A program made the translations under genes and the position numbers. Under the pieces are notes generated by a model, which worked only from the letters and a program-made list of their open reading frames with translations, searched no databases and was not told where the DNA came from. DNA of 64,000 nt from Myxococcales bacterium (GTDB lineage Bacteria > Myxococcota_A > Polyangia > Palsa-1104 > JAEUJZ01), in contig JAEUKB010000079.1 of the NCBI GenBank assembly GCA_016794365.1, positions 147,594 to 211,593 of the forward strand, in the 5' to 3' direction. Numbering within the stretch: the stretch's first letter is position 1; every line of letters begins with the position of its first letter. Below are positions 19,163 to 27,296 of the stretch, piece after piece.

Positions 19163-20332
19163 ATGTCTAGCTTCATCTTTACCTCGGAATCGGTGACCGA
19201 GGGACATCCCGACAAGCTGTGCGATCAGGTTTCAGATGCAGTGCTCGACGCTGCGCTGGCGCAAGACCGAACTTCGCGCGTCGCTTGTGAGACGCTGACC
19301 AAGACCGGCTTTGTGCTACTCGCGGGTGAGATCACCACCAAAGCGGTCCTCGACTTTCCGACGATCGTCCGCAACACCGTCAAGGAGATCGGCTACTCCG
19401 ACTCCAGCATGGGCTTTGACTACAAGACCTGCGGCGTCATGGTTGCCGTCGAGCAGCAGTCACCCGACATTGCGCTCGGCGTCGATGGTCACGGCGTCTA
19501 CAATCCCGAAGAGCAAGGCGCTGGCGACCAAGGCATGATGTTTGGCTTCGCCTGCGACGACACCGAAGAGCTGATGCCGATGCCGATCTCGCTGTCGCAC
19601 CGGCTGTCGCGTCGCCTGGCTGCGGTCCGTAAAAATGGCACCCTGCCCTTCCTGCGTCCCGACGGAAAATCGCAGGTTTCGGTGCGCTACGAACACAATC
19701 GACCCATCGCTGTCGAGACGGTGGTTGTATCGAGCCAGCACGCACCGGATGTCGATCACAAGACGCTGACCGACGCGATCATCGAAGAGGTGGTTCGCAA
19801 AGAAATCCCGTCGCACCTGTTCGACAAAAACACGCGCTTTCTGATCAACCCGACGGGACGCTTCGTCGTCGGTGGTCCGATGGGTGACTCGGGTCTGACG
19901 GGTCGCAAGATCATCGTGGACACCTACGGCGGCTGGGGACGACACGGCGGCGGCGCGTTTTCGGGCAAAGATCCGAGCAAGGTCGATCGCTCGGCTTGTT
20001 ACTACGCGCGCTACATCGCCAAAAACATCGTCGCTGCGGGTCTGGCCAGCCGCTGCGAAGTCCAGATCGCCTACGCAATCGGCGTTGCGGCTCCGGTCAG
20101 CATCCACGTCACGACCTTTGGCACCGGCAAGGTCTCTGACGAGTCGCTCGAAAAGCTGATCCGCGCTCACTTCGACTGCCGTCCGGCGGCGCTCATCCGC
20201 GAGCTGGATCTGCTGCGCCCGATCTATCAGCCGACCGCTGCCTACGGTCACTTTGGCCGCAGCGAGTCCACGTTCTCGTGGGAAAAGACCGACAAGGCTG
20301 CTGCGCTCAAGGAAGCGGCGAAGTCGCTCTAG
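19163..20332 (+). CDS. metK: S-adenosylmethionine synthase
   Basis: 389 residues, full length for MetK, which makes SAM from methionine and ATP. The N-terminal block FTSESVTEGHPDKLCDQVSD holds the ATP/Mg site; GAGDQGMMFGFA is the methionine/ATP loop; GGAFSGKDPSKVDRSACY is the phosphate-binding signature. The ATG is preceded by AGGAG. No SAM riboswitch is visible in the 57-base leader. SAM feeds methyltransferases such as those at 13.8 and 52 kb. Confidence 0.98.
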   Translation: MSSFIFTSESVTEGHPDKLCDQVSDAVLDAALAQDRTSRVACETLTKTGFVLLAGEITTKAVLDFPTIVRNTVKEIGYSDSSMGFDYKTCGVMVAVEQQSPDIALGVDGHGVYNPEEQGAGDQGMMFGFACDDTEELMPMPISLSHRLSRRLAAVRKNGTLPFLRPDGKSQVSVRYEHNRPIAVETVVVSSQHAPDVDHKTLTDAIIEEVVRKEIPSHLFDKNTRFLINPTGRFVVGGPMGDSGLTGRKIIVDTYGGWGRHGGGAFSGKDPSKVDRSACYYARYIAKNIVAAGLASRCEVQIAYAIGVAAPVSIHVTTFGTGKVSDESLEKLIRAHFDCRPAALIRELDLLRPIYQPTAAYGHFGRSESTFSWEKTDKAAALKEAAKSL

Positions 20333-20340
20333 CCTGCCTC

Positions 20341-20364
20341 GCTCCGTCGGAGTTCAGACGGAGC
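20341..20364. terminator. Hairpin between convergent metK and tetR-type genes
   Basis: GCTCCGTC (20341-20348) and GACGGAGC (20357-20364) form a perfect 8-bp stem with an 8-base loop just after the metK stop. There is no T-run on either side, so it may act as a 3'-end stabiliser or a Rho-assisted terminator rather than an intrinsic one. Confidence 0.4.
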
Positions 20365-20396
20365 AGTATCCGTTCATCCTCACCGCTGCGTCGCTG

Positions 20397-21104
20397 TCAC
20401 TTCGGTACAATTCCCCGTAGCTGTACGTCCATCAGCTCTCGAAAGCTGGGATCTTTTTCCGTCGGCAGCGGCATCATTCCCGACGCCCAGCCGAGCAGCC
20501 TCATAAAGTAACACGCAAACAAGCTGCTCGCTGCCGTCTGAAGAGGCAGATCTGCACGCACCTCACCGCGCACTTGTCCGTCGCGCAGCAGCGCTGACAG
20601 CCGTGACATAAACGCAAAAGTGAGCGCGTTCACTCGATCCGCGTTCGTGCCGCGCGCGCCCGGCAGCGAGCTGATAAACGTCATCGCCAGCGTCGGAGAC
20701 TGCTCGGCATACATTCGATACAGCACGCAGAACAGGTGAATGAGCTGATCACCGAGCGGCAGCTTCGTCGGCAGCGTCGCAAACGCGCGATCGGTCGCGT
20801 CGGCCAAGCGATCGTGCATCACCAAAAACAGCAGATCGACCTTGTCAGCGGCGTACAGAAACAGCGTGCCACTGGCCACTCCCGCGTGCGTCGCCACCTG
20901 TCGCGTCGTTGTTCGCTCAAAGCCCTGGGACAGAAACAGCTCAAAGGCCGCTTGGCGAATGCGATCGCGCTTTTCCAGCTTGTTGCGCTCTCGACGGCTG
21001 CGCTCTTCCTGATCCACTTCGTCCAGTCCGTTTGGAGGCGCAGCGCGACGCTTGGTTCGTCCCGGCTGCGAGCGAGTGCTGGCTGTTTTTTTGCTTGTGG
21101 TCAT
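20397..21104 (-). CDS. TetR-family transcriptional regulator
   Basis: A 235-residue regulator. After a basic N-terminal tail of about 45 residues comes the TetR helix-turn-helix: RDRIRQAAFELFLSQGFE, then TTRQVATHAGVASGTLFLYA, which matches the family consensus, followed by a divergent helical ligand domain. It is transcribed away from the COQ4-like gene, and a 9-bp inverted repeat sits between them, so it likely represses itself and that neighbour. The effector is unknown; TetR proteins of this layout often answer to lipids or aromatic compounds. Confidence 0.9.
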   Translation of the reverse strand: MTTSKKTASTRSQPGRTKRRAAPPNGLDEVDQEERSRRERNKLEKRDRIRQAAFELFLSQGFERTTTRQVATHAGVASGTLFLYAADKVDLLFLVMHDRLADATDRAFATLPTKLPLGDQLIHLFCVLYRMYAEQSPTLAMTFISSLPGARGTNADRVNALTFAFMSRLSALLRDGQVRGEVRADLPLQTAASSLFACYFMRLLGWASGMMPLPTEKDPSFRELMDVQLRGIVPK

Positions 21105-21176
21105 TTTCTATTCCGCAGCGCTGGCTGCCAGTCTGAAGCTGTAGCGACTGATTTGACAGGACGCAAGCTTTGCAGT

Positions 21177-21200
21177 AAAAAATGACCATGCTCATTTTTT
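21177..21200. promoter_or_regulatory. Probable TetR operator
   Basis: Perfect inverted repeat AAAAAATGA (21177-21185) and TCATTTTTT (21192-21200) with a 6-base spacer, inside the 120-base divergent region between the TetR gene and the COQ4-like gene. The core ATGA-N6-TCAT is typical of TetR dimer sites. It ends 24 bases before the COQ4-like start codon. Confidence 0.6.
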
Positions 21201-21224
21201 GAGCCAGTGCGGAGGATGTAAGCC

Positions 21225-21845
21225 ATGACCATTGTGTACTACGACCCAGCGCTGACGATGCGCGAGGCTCGCGCTCAGTATTTCGCGGTGAACCAGTTTG
21301 GTCCCGACGGTGGTTACAGTGATCCGTGGGTCAACTTCAAGCTCGGTCCGGTGCCGCTGCCATTTCCCAACAGTGCGTCGCGGGTACGAGCGCTGCGCTT
21401 TCACGACATGCATCACATCCTGACCGGCTACGACACAAACTTCGTCGGAGAGATCGAGATTGCCGCGTGGGAGTTGGCCGCAGGCTGTCACAACGAGCCG
21501 TTCGCATGGTTTATCAACCTGGCGGGCATCGGTGCGTTTTTGTCGTCGCCCAAGCGAGTCTTTCGTGCGTTTGTGCGTGGTCTGCGCAGCCAGTCGCTGT
21601 ACGGACAAGATGCCGATTCGCTGCTGTCGATGAAGGTTCACGAAGTGCGCGCCAAGCTGGCCGTGCCGCCAAGTGATCTCCCGGCGGCAACAAAAAGTGA
21701 GTGTGCTCAGTTTGTGATCGCAGTCAGCGCTGGCACCGTGGTCGGTCTGCTTGCGTTCTTGGTGTTTGTGCCACTTACGCCGATCGGGATCGTGGTGCTG
21801 AACCTGCGTCGTCGAGCCGCCGAAAAAGCAGCGCTCGCTACCTAG
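21225..21845 (+). CDS. COQ4-like protein with C-terminal membrane helix
   Basis: A 206-residue protein with the sequence H60-D-M-H-H64 followed by exactly 11 residues and E76, the HDxxHx11E metal-binding signature of COQ4, a protein of ubiquinone biosynthesis in mitochondria and some bacteria. The surrounding text (RFHDMHHILTGYDTNFVGE) also fits COQ4. The C-terminal 45 residues hold a membrane segment (about 163-190) ending in RRR, which classical COQ4 lacks. The ATG follows GGAGG with a 9-base spacer. Its divergent TetR neighbour and operator suggest inducible expression, unlike a housekeeping quinone gene, so the substrate may be another lipid. The motif is solid; the role is inference. Confidence 0.7.
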   Translation: MTIVYYDPALTMREARAQYFAVNQFGPDGGYSDPWVNFKLGPVPLPFPNSASRVRALRFHDMHHILTGYDTNFVGEIEIAAWELAAGCHNEPFAWFINLAGIGAFLSSPKRVFRAFVRGLRSQSLYGQDADSLLSMKVHEVRAKLAVPPSDLPAATKSECAQFVIAVSAGTVVGLLAFLVFVPLTPIGIVVLNLRRRAAEKAALAT

Positions 21846-21959
21846 CCATGTGTCCGTCGGAATCGAGGCCCCGACAAGGCCCGAAACTTTTGCTAGAGTG
21901 CCTGCCTCGCGGCGCACAGACCAAAGCCGCACGACTTTCGCAAAGAGGCAGATCGACCC

Positions 21960-22583
21960 ATGGCGCGCATTGTCACGCATGCAGAAGTAGCCCAAGTTCC
22001 CGACGGTGGAGAGCTAATCATTGAGCCCGGCGCAGAGCTGACGCCGCTGGCCAAAGAGCGCGCGACGGCGCGACGGATTCGGGTGGCGGTGGGCTCGCCC
22101 AGCGTCGGTGAAGACACCCTTCAGGTCGCGGCGCGCGTCGCAGAACAGATCCTGGTTCGGCTGGGCAAAACCGATGAGTCGGTGGTTGAAAAGGTCGCGA
22201 GCGAAGTGATGGCTGCTCTCGGCGGTGTGACGGCGGTCGAGTCAGCCCCAGGGCTGCCACCGAGTGCGGACTACTGCTCGACGTACCTGGAATCTGAGCG
22301 GAGCCGTGCGCGTCGCAAAGTGGTGATCACAGCGACGGGACAAAATCAAAAAGGCGTGGTGGCGAAGCTGACCGCGATCTTGGCGGATCTGGGCTGCGAC
22401 ATTCTCGATATCTCGCAGACGCTCGTCGGAGACTATTTCACGATGCTGGTCATCGTCGATATGGCAGAAATGCAGGCCGATTTTGCGCAGCTCAAGTCGT
22501 CGCTCCAGCAAGCGGCGGCGTCGATGGGCTTTCACGTCATGCTGATGCACGAAGACCTCGTGCGATCGCTCCACCGCGTCTGA
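21960..22583 (+). CDS. ACT-domain regulatory protein with N-terminal extension
   Basis: 207 residues. The last 90 (from KVVITATGQNQKGVVAKL) form an ACT domain of the GcvR/UPF0237 type: TAILADLGCDILDISQTLV, then DYFTMLVIVDM. ACT domains bind amino acids or similar ligands and control partner proteins. The first 110 residues are an added part that includes GGELIIEPGAELTPLAKERA, resembling a short TPLAxxxA element found in microcompartment-related proteins, then a helical linker. It sits 13 bases before the DUF711 gene, a pairing (UPF0237 + UPF0210) seen across Firmicutes and archaea, where the ACT protein is usually only about 90 residues. The pair's function is unknown. Confidence 0.8.
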   Translation: MARIVTHAEVAQVPDGGELIIEPGAELTPLAKERATARRIRVAVGSPSVGEDTLQVAARVAEQILVRLGKTDESVVEKVASEVMAALGGVTAVESAPGLPPSADYCSTYLESERSRARRKVVITATGQNQKGVVAKLTAILADLGCDILDISQTLVGDYFTMLVIVDMAEMQADFAQLKSSLQQAAASMGFHVMLMHEDLVRSLHRV

Positions 22584-22596
22584 CGGGAGAATCGAC

Positions 22597-23976
22597 ATGA
22601 TCTTCGACTTGGAAGAGACGCGCGCCATCCTGCGAATGATCGAGACGGAGCACCTGGACATTCGCACCGTCACGCTCGGCATCAGCTTGCGCGGCTGCGC
22701 GACGACGGACATCACCGAAACCAGTCGCCGCGTCTACGAGCACATCATGCGCAGCGCCGAGCGCCTGGTTCCGATCGCCAAAGAAGTGAACGCAGCGTAC
22801 GGCGTGCCGATCGTCAACAAGCGCATCGCGGTGACACCGATCGCGCTCGTGGGAGAACCGACGGGAGCCGCGAGCTATGTACCGCTCGCGCAGGCACTCG
22901 ATCGCGCCGCCGAGGAGCTGGGCATCGACTACATCGCGGGCTTTTCGGCGCTGTGTGAAAAAGGAATGACGACGGGCGACTCGGTGCTGCTCGAGTCGAT
23001 TCCCGAGGCGCTGGCGACGACGGGACGGGTCTGTAGCTCGATCAACGTGGCGACGACGCGCGCGGGCATCAACATGGATGCGATCGCGCTGATGGGTCAT
23101 GTGATCCGAGCGCTGGCTCAAGCGACGGCGGATCGCGGCGGCATCGGCTGCGCAAAGCTGGTGACGTTTGCGAACATGCCCGAAGACAATCCCTTCGTCG
23201 CGGGAGCCAATCACGGCATCGGGGAAGGCGATCTGACGCTCAACGTCGGGGTCAGTGGTCCAGGCGTGGTGCTGTCGGCGCTGCGTCGGCTGCGTGAGTC
23301 GGGCCGAGCGATCAGCCTGACCGACGTGGCGGAGACGATCAAGCGGATGTCGTTCAAGGTCACGCGCGCCGGAGAGCTGATCGGTCAAGAAGTGGCGCGC
23401 AGGCTCGGTGGCAAGGTGCGGTTTGGGATCGTCGATCTGTCGCTGGCTCCGACGCCTGCGATGGGTGACAGCGTCGCGGAAATCCTGGAAATCCTGGGTC
23501 TTGAGCGCACGGGATGTCACGGCACGACAGCGGCGCTGGCGCTGCTCACCGACGCGGTCAAAAAAGGGGGCGCAATGGCAACGAGCAGCGTCGGTGGCCT
23601 GTCGGGAGCGTTCATCCCGGTGTCCGAAGATCACGACATGGTCGCGGCGGTCAAGTGTGGTGCGCTGTCGCTCGATAAGCTGGAAGCGATGACGGCGGTG
23701 TGCTCGGTCGGGCTGGACATGGTTGCGGTGCCGGGAGACACGTCGGCAGCCATGCTGTCGGCGATCATTGCCGACGAGATCTCGATTGGAACCTTTAACA
23801 ACAAGACCACGGCGGTGCGCATCATTCCGGTGCCAGGCAAAGGTCCGGGTGAGACGGTGGACTTTGGCGGGCTGCTCGGACAAGCGATCGTGATGCCGGT
23901 GTCAAAGTATCAGCCCGACGGGTTCATCAGCCTGGGCGGACGCATTCCAGCGCCGGTCATCTCGCTGCGAAACTAG
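22597..23976 (+). CDS. DUF711 / UPF0210 (PFL-like fold) protein
   Basis: 459 residues, normal length for UPF0210. Matching blocks include LDIRTVTLGISLRGCATTDI near the start, NKRIAVTPIALVGEP, GFSALCEKGMTTGDS, and GGLSGAFIPVSEDHDM. Structures of the family show a glycyl-radical-enzyme-like barrel, but it lacks an evident radical glycine site and no activity has been established. It forms an operon with the ACT protein upstream, which probably senses a ligand for it. A CCGTC-GCT-GACGG hairpin follows the stop, ahead of the convergent kinase gene. Confidence 0.9.
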   Translation: MIFDLEETRAILRMIETEHLDIRTVTLGISLRGCATTDITETSRRVYEHIMRSAERLVPIAKEVNAAYGVPIVNKRIAVTPIALVGEPTGAASYVPLAQALDRAAEELGIDYIAGFSALCEKGMTTGDSVLLESIPEALATTGRVCSSINVATTRAGINMDAIALMGHVIRALAQATADRGGIGCAKLVTFANMPEDNPFVAGANHGIGEGDLTLNVGVSGPGVVLSALRRLRESGRAISLTDVAETIKRMSFKVTRAGELIGQEVARRLGGKVRFGIVDLSLAPTPAMGDSVAEILEILGLERTGCHGTTAALALLTDAVKKGGAMATSSVGGLSGAFIPVSEDHDMVAAVKCGALSLDKLEAMTAVCSVGLDMVAVPGDTSAAMLSAIIADEISIGTFNNKTTAVRIIPVPGKGPGETVDFGGLLGQAIVMPVSKYQPDGFISLGGRIPAPVISLRN

Positions 23977-24010
23977 GTTCAGCTTCCGTCGCTGACGGTC
24001 GCTTCAGGCG

Positions 24011-27000
24011 TCAGCCAAGACACAGACACAGCGCGTACCACAGCGGCTGCTTGGCTGACTTGGTGTACAGCACCGTCAGACGACGCAGCGGACCTGCCGA
24101 GCGCACCGAGATGCCCAGCTCTGCGACGGATACTTCCAGCACACTGCGTCCGGTCGCGCTTTCCTGACTGGCATAGCCAATGTGAGCGACGGACGATCGA
24201 CGGTGTCCAAGATCGAACTGCCCTTGCTTTTCCGTCGCGAGCAGCGTCAGACAGTTGAGTCGTGTGCTCGGCTCGCGGACATCGTGATACAGGCTCGGAC
24301 GATCGCGGCCTCGGCCTGGCTCGGTCAGCTCAAGCTGGATGGTTTCGCCACTGAGGAGCAGCGACAGCTCGGCGGGCAGCGCATCTGGCGGCTCGACGAG
24401 ATGAAGCGGCAACACCGACGGCTGCTGTCCAGCCAAAAGCGGCAAGGTCCGCAGGCTGATCTCTGCGCCGCTCGGCAGACGCTGACGCAGCGACTCTCCC
24501 GACGACGGAACCATTAGCTGGGACGAACGCGGCAGCGCCGTATCGGGAACCTTGGCCGCAGACGAGCTTCCGACGAGCGCGATCAGCTCTTCAGCACGCA
24601 GTCGCTGTGCAGGATCGGGACGCAGCGCAGCCAAGATCGCGTTTTCAATGTGCGGAGGAACGCCTCGCTGCGGCGGCAAGCGCGGAACTCCCCGTCGAGA
24701 ACGCAGCGCTTGGGTCAGCACTTGCAGATCGCCACCGAGCATCTCGTAGGCCAGCACTCCGACGGAAAATACATCGCTTTTGTGGCTCTGTGGTGCGCCG
24801 CTATAGCACTCGGGGGCCAGGTACGGATCCAGCAGCAGCGGCCTTTCCATTCCCGGCGGAAACAGCGGCTCAGCGAGGATCAGCTCCAGACAGAAGTCGA
24901 GCAGCACCGGCGCATCGGTCGCAAGACACAGGCCAATGCTCGACGGACGAATCGCGCCGTGAACGAAGGACGGATCGCGCCGATTCAGCTCGGTCAGCGA
25001 CGCAAACAAGCGCTCAACCAGGCTTAGGCGCTCTGCCGTCGAGAGCTGTCCGATGGTGGGCAGACGACGTTCCCACAGCGGCATGACCACAAAGCTAGCG
25101 CCGCTTCCGTCGGGATCACTGGCATCTCGGACATCGACCGTTCCGACGGTGATCATCGGCAAGAGGAACTTGTCATCGGCCTTGGGCGCGCGCGCATCCA
25201 CAAACGCAGCGAGCTTGGACTTTGCCGTCGCAGACAGCGGCGCAAGCTTGGGACCACGACCACAGACGGCGACCGCGACGTGACCGCCTCGTAAGCTGCC
25301 TGCATCGCGGGATTTCTGTTCGCCCGGTCCGTCACTGAGCAGCTCTGCTTGATAGTACAGCTTGGGAAACTGTGAATCCCTTTTGGGCCCCGAGCCAATG
25401 AAGCGCAGCAGTCGATAGCGATCACCCAGCACCGAGCCAGCCAGGCGGTGCGGCTCGTCGGCCAGCGGTGAGAGCAGCGCCAGGTTGGTCCGTCCCGAGC
25501 CTGGGCTTCGTCGCGGATCGACGGTCCACAGCGGAACGCCATCGCTGGGACGAGCCACTTGCGGCAGCTCTCCCGAGCGAAAGACCCGATCTTGCGACTT
25601 GGATGTGCTGGGCAGTGCGTCAGACGATCGACCCGAGGCTGGACGCGCTCCGGCAGGACCAAATGACTCGTCGGCCAGCGCTTCTTCATCGACAAACTCT
25701 GACGAGCGATCGTCGCGTTTACGGCCATACAGCGCTTTGGGCACTTCGTGGAGCAGCGACGGTGGCGCGGCTTGCAGGTGAATCCCGCGCTCTAGCAAAA
25801 AGCGACCGATCGCACCGATGCTGGAAAATCGCCCGCCCGCTTCTTCGACAACCTTATCGAGGTCTTGGCACAGCTCCGCCGCGCTGGCGTAGCGTTCCTG
25901 AAGAGGCCGCGCGAGCGCTTTGTGAACCACCGACGCAAGCAGCGGCGAGGCCTGCGGACACACCTTGTGCAGCGGTGTAATGTCGCCGCGCACAATGGCG
26001 TAGAAGGTCGCTGCGGTGTCATCTCGTGCGAACAGGGGCTGACCGCTACACATCTCGTACAAGACCACACCCAGGGCAAACACGTCCGAGCGCGCATCGA
26101 GCGGCTGAAGCATGATCTGCTCGGGCGACATGTACGCTGGCTTACCTTGTAAACCTTCTTCTTTGCGCAGCAGTCGGGTGTCGGCGCGAGCGACTCCGAA
26201 GTCGATGACCTTGACCAGACCTTCGGGCAGGACCATCAGGTTCGACGGACTGACATCGCGGTGTACGACGTTGAGCAGCCGTCCGTTGCTGTCACGAAGC
26301 TGGTGCGCAGCATGCAGTCCGGCACACGACTGAGCAATGATGGCGGCAGCCAGGTCGGGAGGCATCGTCTCTCCTCGACGGAGAAACTGACCAATCAAGC
26401 TGGCGACGGTGACACCTCGCAGGTATTCCATCGCCAAGAACAGCACGCCGTCTTGCTCACCGACATCGAAGATCTTGACGACGTTGTGATGATTGATCTC
26501 GGACGCGATGCGCGCTTCGTCGAGAAACATCGCAGAGGCATCGACGATTTCAAACATCTCGGGCTGAATCAGCTTGAGCGCGACGGGACGAAACAGACCG
26601 CCAAGGCCCGTCTGACGAGCCAAAAAGACCTCGGCCATGCCACCGCCGCCGAGTCGTCCAGTGAGCAGATAGCGACCAAACGGCAGCGCGGTACCGATGC
26701 CAATCAGACAGCGCGGCGAAGTCGCTGGTGGCCCGAGAGAGACTTCGACGGTGCCAGTCGCTGCAATCGCAAGCTGCGTCACCTTCTGTCCCGTCGATAA
26801 GTCGTACACTCCAGCGGTAGAGCCCTGATCGGAAAGTAGATAGCTGTCGTCGATCTGACGGGAAATCACGGCATGCTGACGAGAGACAACCGCGTCGGGA
26901 ATCAGCACATCTGCCGAGGGATGACGACCGATACGAACCTCGGCTGCGTCGAAGAATAGCTGCTGCTCGCCGGCCCTTCCGCCGCTGAGGATGCGGACTT

Positions 27001-27025
27001 CAAGAACCGTCTTCGCCTTGCTCAT
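24011..27025 (-). CDS. FHA-domain Ser/Thr kinase fused to a pseudokinase
   Basis: A 1,004-residue cytoplasmic protein. Residues 28-85 are an FHA domain (GRH at 33-35, SRQH at 48-51), a phosphothreonine reader. Residues 117-395 are a full kinase: glycine loop GRLGGGGMAEVF (123-134), lysine K151 in VALK, HRDVSPSN (255-262), DFG (275-277) and SPE (300-302). A polar linker leads to a second kinase-like domain at about 531-800 that keeps LAPE (736-739) and SDVFSVGVLAYEML but has HGAIRPSS where HRDxKPxN is expected and DFC for DFG, so it should be inactive. The last 150 residues were not recognised; no membrane helix was seen. It is divergent from the second giant TPR gene over 270 bases. Confidence 0.9.
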   Translation of the reverse strand: MSKAKTVLEVRILSGGRAGEQQLFFDAAEVRIGRHPSADVLIPDAVVSRQHAVISRQIDDSYLLSDQGSTAGVYDLSTGQKVTQLAIAATGTVEVSLGPPATSPRCLIGIGTALPFGRYLLTGRLGGGGMAEVFLARQTGLGGLFRPVALKLIQPEMFEIVDASAMFLDEARIASEINHHNVVKIFDVGEQDGVLFLAMEYLRGVTVASLIGQFLRRGETMPPDLAAAIIAQSCAGLHAAHQLRDSNGRLLNVVHRDVSPSNLMVLPEGLVKVIDFGVARADTRLLRKEEGLQGKPAYMSPEQIMLQPLDARSDVFALGVVLYEMCSGQPLFARDDTAATFYAIVRGDITPLHKVCPQASPLLASVVHKALARPLQERYASAAELCQDLDKVVEEAGGRFSSIGAIGRFLLERGIHLQAAPPSLLHEVPKALYGRKRDDRSSEFVDEEALADESFGPAGARPASGRSSDALPSTSKSQDRVFRSGELPQVARPSDGVPLWTVDPRRSPGSGRTNLALLSPLADEPHRLAGSVLGDRYRLLRFIGSGPKRDSQFPKLYYQAELLSDGPGEQKSRDAGSLRGGHVAVAVCGRGPKLAPLSATAKSKLAAFVDARAPKADDKFLLPMITVGTVDVRDASDPDGSGASFVVMPLWERRLPTIGQLSTAERLSLVERLFASLTELNRRDPSFVHGAIRPSSIGLCLATDAPVLLDFCLELILAEPLFPPGMERPLLLDPYLAPECYSGAPQSHKSDVFSVGVLAYEMLGGDLQVLTQALRSRRGVPRLPPQRGVPPHIENAILAALRPDPAQRLRAEELIALVGSSSAAKVPDTALPRSSQLMVPSSGESLRQRLPSGAEISLRTLPLLAGQQPSVLPLHLVEPPDALPAELSLLLSGETIQLELTEPGRGRDRPSLYHDVREPSTRLNCLTLLATEKQGQFDLGHRRSSVAHIGYASQESATGRSVLEVSVAELGISVRSAGPLRRLTVLYTKSAKQPLWYALCLCLG

Positions 27026-27296
27026 GACACGTCATCTCTCGCTTGTGCTTCGACTGAAGGTTCGCCCACACGAAACGCTCGGCAGTGTAGGCAAGACCAC
27101 AGAGCCAGCGCAAGGACTCGAACGTAGCCCAAGCAGCATGCCGCGAGAAGGTGCGTAGGAAAAGCGCAAAGAAGCACAGCGAGTTGGGCCCTGTTTCGGG
27201 CAAGTCCTGATGGAAAAAGGACTTTGTGGGCTACGAAAAAAATCCGTGGTACGGTAAACGGGCGGCAGTCCCGACCCTGCCGACAGAGTGTGGTCC

